Origin: Nitrososphaeraceae archaeon
GTDB taxonomy: Archaea; Thermoproteota; Nitrososphaeria; Nitrososphaerales; Nitrososphaeraceae
Length of the DNA: 9,410 bases
Assembly (NCBI GenBank): GCA_025922735.1
Contig: JAICHI010000032.1
Coordinates: 1 to 9,410, forward strand
Reading direction: 5' to 3'
This document shows positions 6,658-9,410 of the stretch, piece by piece; within the stretch, counting starts at the first letter, position 1; each line of letters starts with the position of its first letter. The notes under the pieces are model-generated. The model saw nothing but the letters and a program-made list of their open reading frames with translations, did no database searches and was not told where the DNA came from. A program made the translations under genes and the position numbers.

Positions 6658-7280
6658 ATGCCATAGATTGAATCGCCCATCTCTTCCTTTATTTTTGAAC
6701 TCTTGGATCCTGGTATTGGAGTTGAGAGCCTTATAACCTGGACATTTAGGTTGCGTTTCTTGCAGTTCTCGGCAATGTCTTTTTCGCTGTGCGCCTGGTC
6801 ATAGCCAAGAGCGATCACGTTTGGCTTGACATATTCGACTGTATCGTAAAGCGTGCCCTCTTTGCCTATTAATGCCAAGTCCACAAAATTAAGCGAAGTC
6901 ACAAGGTCTCTGCGAAGCTTTTCATCATGGTAGATCTTTCGATATTTCTTTATCTTCTGAGCGGTCGACTGCCTTGCCACCACTACGACAAGCACATCAC
7001 CCTCTGCTTTTGCAGCCTTGAGCGTATGAATGTGGCCCGGGTGGATGAGATCAAAAACTCCTCCTACGAGAACGACATTTAGTGCATCACGGCCGATGAA
7101 GGTAAGTTTGGTTGGGTCAGATTTTTCTACTAGACCAATCTTGATAAGACGGCTTACCATGGAATTATAGAATTCTTGGCTTATGGGCAGCCGCGCCTTT
7201 AGCCTGACATAGGGTGAAATTGAAGGATCTAACATGCTAGAATACAGGTTAGCAAGAATGGTCTTGTCTAGCGGGTCCAT
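6654..7280 (-). CDS. ribL: Archaeal FAD synthase (FMN adenylyltransferase) with N-terminal HTH-like domain
   Basis: RibL transfers AMP from ATP to FMN to make FAD, the step after RibK. The C-terminal two thirds is a cytidylyltransferase-type nucleotidyl transferase: VVLVGGVFDLIHPGHIHTLK with the HxGH signature HPGH, and near the end RLSTPIPGSKSSKI, the counterpart of the family's ISSTxI/SSKI loop. The first 65 or so residues before it resemble a small winged helix (ARLPISQEFYNSMVSRLIKIGLV), which is not part of minimal RibL and looks like a fused HTH. I place the start at the ATG at 7280 (209 residues), because the TATA-like element at 7321-7330 predicts transcription start near 7299; an in-frame ATG at 7316 would add 12 residues (220) but lies upstream of that point. 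Other cytidylyltransferase roles are possible but less likely beside ribK. Confidence 0.92.
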   Translation of the reverse strand: MDPLDKTILANLYSSMLDPSISPYVRLKARLPISQEFYNSMVSRLIKIGLVEKSDPTKLTFIGRDALNVVLVGGVFDLIHPGHIHTLKAAKAEGDVLVVVVARQSTAQKIKKYRKIYHDEKLRRDLVTSLNFVDLALIGKEGTLYDTVEYVKPNVIALGYDQAHSEKDIAENCKKRNLNVQVIRLSTPIPGSKSSKIKEEMGDSIYGI

Positions 7281-7320
7281 CTGGGAATCTCTACTATGTG
7301 GCAATAGCGAAATCATTAAT

Positions 7321-7330
7321 GTTATAAACT
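7321..7330 (-). promoter_or_regulatory. TATA box of ribL
   Basis: AGTTTATAAC on the minus strand has the archaeal TATA form. With the usual spacing transcription would start near 7299, giving a leader of about 19 bases before the ATG at 7280. This is the main reason to prefer that ATG over the one at 7316. Confidence 0.55.
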
Positions 7331-7410
7331 ATTGCCTGCTTGTACAAAGTTGATAGAATTCCCTTCATTGAATCAAAGCAATTCTTTAAGACTAGACAAA
7401 ATTCTATTTT

Positions 7411-7428
7411 GGACAGAACTGTCTGTCC
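7411..7428. repeat. Interrupted palindrome, possible operator
   Basis: GGACAG and CTGTCC are exact inverted copies separated by six bases. The centre-to-centre spacing is about 12 bases, roughly one helical turn, as is common for sites of dimeric HTH proteins. It lies about 80-100 bases upstream of the ribL promoter. Nothing here proves that it is bound by a protein; a hairpin in an RNA is the alternative. Confidence 0.35.
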
Positions 7429-7505
7429 CCTGCAACGTTGAGGTGATATATACTCTATACTTCTAAAGAAACTTCTCATTAAATACTAATTCAACATGAC
7501 AGGAA

Positions 7506-7574
7506 ATGCGTTTAGATCGTATTAGGAATCTGCTCCAACCGCGTAGCCGCAAAACTCTTGACGAACAGCTTTAG
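7506..7574 (+). CDS. Doubtful 22-residue ORF with leaderless-type promoter
   Basis: An ATG at 7506 opens a 22-codon frame encoding a basic, amphipathic peptide beginning MRLDRIRNLLQ and ending in TAG. A TATA-like ATTAAATAC (7478-7486) is centred about 25 bases before the ATG, the same arrangement as for real genes in this window. The same frame continues open past the TAG to a TGA at 7611-7613, and the +1 frame then stays open to 7735, so this could be the start of a decayed gene rather than a small protein. I recognise no family, and the opposite strand is also open here. Confidence 0.2.
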   Translation: MRLDRIRNLLQPRSRKTLDEQL

Positions 7575-7781
7575 CGATCCTCGAGCGACACTGAAGATAT
7601 AACTTATTTGTGAACTTGAAAGACACAAGATCGCATCTAACAACAATTCAACGTATTCGGTTGCAAGCAAACACCAGCTCCGTTTTATTATGTTGTTTGG
7701 CATAGCGATTTTGGTGCTCTGTTTACGGAATAGCTAGTAAAGGAAATAAAAAAAGATTCAATCCGGTAGAAGGTGTATATG

Positions 7782-7789
7782 CTATAAAT
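7782..7789 (+). promoter_or_regulatory. TATA box of the Nre gene
   Basis: CTATAAAT is centred about 22 bases before the GTG at 7807, and another TATA-like stretch (TGTATATG) lies just upstream. Either would give a leaderless or nearly leaderless transcript beginning at the annotated GTG, which argues against an upstream start. Confidence 0.6.
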
Positions 7790-7806
7790 GCCGCGCCAAT
7801 GCGATT

Positions 7807-9003
7807 GTGATAGTATTGTCGTCTCCAGCCGAGATAAAGAGAAAGCTTGAGGAGAATTGGATTCGATTCATCAAGGCGAATTCCGCGAAGCTTTCGCTTG
7901 GCACAATAGATGGCTCTAGCCCACCTTCTATCTTTGTGGGTCGTTACGGCTACCCGAAGGTCAGGATAGGGCCAATGATACCTCCATTGCACGGTGATAC
8001 CACTATCTTGGACAGAACCGAGCTGTGGACAGGTAAAAGTCTTGAAGAAATAGCGAACTATCGGTTGTCACTTGTACTTGGTACGAAGAACGTGAATATA
8101 CATGACATTTCTAGCAGATATCTTGAGAACATGCAAGAGCTTGCTTTGTCGGAGAGGCCTGCCGAAACCGAGGCCACATTTGAAAAAAAACCCATAGCAC
8201 ATGTCGAGATGCAAAAAGAACTTAGATTTGACCACGAAGCCACACCTTTTGGGCCGGTTGCACCTCTGAGAGCTTTTAAGGTATCATCACTTTCCGCCGA
8301 CCAGCGGATTGAAGCTGTATACTGTGATACAGATTTGAGAGCAGCAGAGGCTATGATGGAATTGTACAGGCGCCGGGTTGAAATGAGTATCATCCAACGA
8401 GTTCTCAGCATGGGTATGCTTGGAGTAAAGAAGAAACGCAAACTTGTGCCTACTCGGTGGAGCATTTCTGCGACTGATGATATTATTTCAGGCATGCTTG
8501 TAAAAGAGATTGAAATGAATCCTACAATTGATCTATTTGAAGTAACTCGGCACTCGCATCTTGCTAACTACTATTCGGTCATATTGATACCGGATGATAG
8601 GTGGATTTTTGAAATGATCGAGTCCTGGTTCACAAGCCAAGGCCAGGTGGCCACAGGCACTGATAATGAAGATGCAAGAGGACTTAACCACAACCCGACA
8701 ATAGCCGGAGCATATTTTGCAGCACGCCTTGCAGTATCAGAGCATCTTGCATGTAGACACAAAAAGGCTGGGGCCATTGTCCTCCGCGAAATACATCCCA
8801 ATTATGTAATGCCGCTAGGCGTATGGCAGATAAGAGAAGGCGTACGCGAAGCTCTGAAAAAACCTCCACAAAAGTTTGAACGCTTTGATAGTGCAATGTT
8901 GTTTGCATGTTCTTGCATGTCACTATCAAAGAAAGAAGTGATACAAAAAAGTCGGCTTTGGAAGAGTTTCAAGAGCCAGACAAAGATCAGTGATTTTGCT
9001 TAA
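7807..9003 (+). CDS. nreA: Nre family DNA repair-associated protein without the N-terminal zinc finger
   Basis: The 398-residue product matches the archaeal Nre family, linked to repair of DNA damage and, in Haloferax, to PCNA. Conserved blocks are SPPSIFVGRYGYPKVRIGPM (38-57), GDTTILDRTELWTGKSLEEI (63-82), TPFGPVAPL (146-154), VPTRWSISATDD (214-225), NPTIAGAYFAARLAVSEHLA (297-316) and REIHPNY with PLGVWQIRE (327-344). No catalytic mechanism is established. The last eight residues, QTKISDFA, resemble a PCNA-interacting (PIP) box with Gln, Ile and Phe at the right spacing but Ala in place of the final aromatic. Many Nre proteins begin with a four-cysteine zinc finger; this one starts directly at the next block. 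The GTG start fits the TATA box. Nothing nearby suggests an operon, except perhaps the small gene that follows. Confidence 0.92.
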   Translation: MIVLSSPAEIKRKLEENWIRFIKANSAKLSLGTIDGSSPPSIFVGRYGYPKVRIGPMIPPLHGDTTILDRTELWTGKSLEEIANYRLSLVLGTKNVNIHDISSRYLENMQELALSERPAETEATFEKKPIAHVEMQKELRFDHEATPFGPVAPLRAFKVSSLSADQRIEAVYCDTDLRAAEAMMELYRRRVEMSIIQRVLSMGMLGVKKKRKLVPTRWSISATDDIISGMLVKEIEMNPTIDLFEVTRHSHLANYYSVILIPDDRWIFEMIESWFTSQGQVATGTDNEDARGLNHNPTIAGAYFAARLAVSEHLACRHKKAGAIVLREIHPNYVMPLGVWQIREGVREALKKPPQKFERFDSAMLFACSCMSLSKKEVIQKSRLWKSFKSQTKISDFA

Positions 9004-9021
9004 CTAAATCCTGGCAAAGGG

Positions 9022-9030
9022 TCATATATT
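9022..9030 (+). promoter_or_regulatory. TATA box of the four-cysteine protein gene
   Basis: TCATATATT is centred about 36 bases before the ATG at 9062 and about 18 before that at 9044. Normal spacing puts transcription start near 9052, which favours the ATG at 9062 (or 9056) over 9044. Confidence 0.55.
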
Positions 9031-9061
9031 AGCCCTACGCTTAATGCTCTTGATAATGATA

Positions 9062-9355
9062 ATGAGCGAGGCCCCACCGGAAGGCATTAAGTATGTTGTT
9101 CCAATCAAGCAGGTGGAAAAACCGGTAAAGATCACAGATCAAGCCAAGGCCGAACTCCAGAGCTCTGGCATGATGGATGAGAAGGGTAAGCTGAAGATGA
9201 AGGGTGTGAGCCCAAAGATGCTTAAGCGTATGAAGTTAGAGGCAGTTGACTGTCCTGTACTGAGCATGGAGATCGGCTTTCTGCAATGCTATGTCTGTAA
9301 AAACTTTTTCAGCAGGCCTATGGGCAAGGTTTATTGCAAAGGCAACCCCCTGTAG
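9062..9355 (+). CDS. Small four-cysteine protein, possible zinc-binding, unrecognised
   Basis: I do not recognise the family. Starting at the ATG at 9062 the product is 97 residues (MSEAPPEGIKYV...), rich in lysine in the middle (about 38-60: KGKLKMKGVSPKMLKRMK) and ending in a cysteine-containing segment. The cysteines are Cys64, Cys76, Cys79 and Cys92, a CX11CX2CX12C spacing compatible with one zinc site, with QCYVCKNFF as its most characteristic part. A nucleic-acid or protein contact role is only a guess from the basic region and the putative zinc site. ATGs at 9044 and 9056 would add a short hydrophobic MLLIMI, which looks less natural and lies before or at the predicted transcription start. 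It follows the Nre gene by 58 bases on the same strand with its own TATA box. Confidence 0.75.
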   Translation: MSEAPPEGIKYVVPIKQVEKPVKITDQAKAELQSSGMMDEKGKLKMKGVSPKMLKRMKLEAVDCPVLSMEIGFLQCYVCKNFFSRPMGKVYCKGNPL

Positions 9356-9410
9356 CCAAAGATGCTTCTTTACAAGATGAGTACCAAAGTTTTCATCCTA
9401 CTTATAATAA
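9356..9410. other. Non-coding end of the window with TATA-like sequence
   Basis: No gene is visible. The last bases (9401-9410, CTTATAATAA) are TATA-like and may drive a plus-strand gene beyond the window; no oligo-T terminator follows the four-cysteine gene. Confidence 0.35.

Larger units (their letters stand above)
7281..7806. other. Long intergenic gap between ribL and nre
   Basis: About 490-525 bases hold no well-supported gene. Visible items are the minus-strand promoter of ribL (7321-7330), an 18-base interrupted palindrome (7411-7428), a TATA-like stretch at 7478-7486 followed 25 bases later by a 22-codon ORF, and the nre promoter (7782-7789). Minus-strand open frames at 7294-7479 and 7512-7703 lack good promoters and family features. 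A plus-strand frame is also open at 7603-7735 and ends in a hydrophobic stretch, but has no start before the ATG at 7690. Confidence 0.5.

Noticed and set aside
7294..7479. 61-codon minus-strand frame overlapping the ribL start
   Set aside because: It overlaps the ribL promoter and 5' end, its translation looks random, and it would need the ribL TATA region to be coding.
7512..7703. 63-codon minus-strand frame in the ribL-nre gap
   Set aside because: No TATA element at suitable spacing and no recognisable domain; the plus strand is partly open over the same bases, so chance is likely.
8009..8017. GGACAGAAC also found inside the Nre gene, matching one arm of the palindrome at 7411-7428
   Set aside because: It lacks the inverted partner at the same spacing and is explained by conserved codons of Nre.
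8058..8929. Minus-strand frames within the Nre gene, plus 7723-7992
   Set aside because: Shadows of the conserved Nre coding sequence.
1..9410. Defence island, CRISPR array, insertion sequence or integrated element
   Set aside because: No spaced direct repeats, transposase, integrase or terminal inverted repeats are visible; the tRNA has no detectable partial copy nearby that would mark an attachment site.

Overview
The window looks like a chromosomal stretch of an ammonia-oxidising thaumarchaeon (Nitrososphaeria), probably on the Nitrososphaera side because the base composition is moderate rather than very AT-rich. The main evidence is archaeal-type DnaG, a CTP-dependent riboflavin kinase with an N-terminal helix-turn-helix, a RibL-type FAD synthase, an Nre family protein, a tRNA with a bulge-helix-bulge intron at 37/38, and a fused ADP-forming acyl-CoA synthetase of the kind these organisms use in the 3-hydroxypropionate/4-hydroxybutyrate cycle. 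TATA elements lie about 25 bases before most start codons, so most mRNAs look leaderless or nearly so, and GTG and TTG starts are common.

Layout. 1-232: no convincing gene, two small hairpins and AT-rich promoter-like sequence. 233-322: tRNA-Arg(UCU) with a 15-nt intron, followed by a hairpin and a T7 terminator. 388-927 (-): unrecognised multi-pass membrane protein whose true start may lie upstream. 1178-3304 (-): ADP-forming acyl-CoA synthetase with its own promoter. 3374-4060 (-): GuaA-like class I glutamine amidotransferase. 4061-4140: compact divergent promoter region. 4141-4584 (+): small Toprim protein. 4670-5962 (+): dnaG. 5971-6657 (+): ribK, 8 bases after dnaG. 6654-7280 or 7316 (-): ribL, ending tail-to-tail in ribK with a 4-base overlap. 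About 7317-7806: a gap of roughly 490 bases with an 18-base interrupted palindrome and possibly a tiny or decayed ORF. 7807-9003 (+): Nre protein with a degenerate PCNA-binding tail. 9062-9355 (+): small four-cysteine protein. 9356-9410: non-coding, ending in a TATA-like element.

How the genes fit together. RibK (riboflavin to FMN, CTP-dependent) and RibL (FMN to FAD) are consecutive steps encoded on opposite strands with interlocked stop codons. A Toprim protein directly precedes DnaG, itself a Toprim protein, forming a small nucleic-acid group; Nre, a repair-associated protein, is nearby but separately promoted. The acyl-CoA synthetase is metabolic and has no clear link to its neighbours. 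Most of the window is core genome rather than mobile DNA: I see no insertion sequence, CRISPR array or phage gene. The parts least explained by known families are the membrane protein, the four-cysteine protein, the zinc-finger-less Nre and the 490-base gap.
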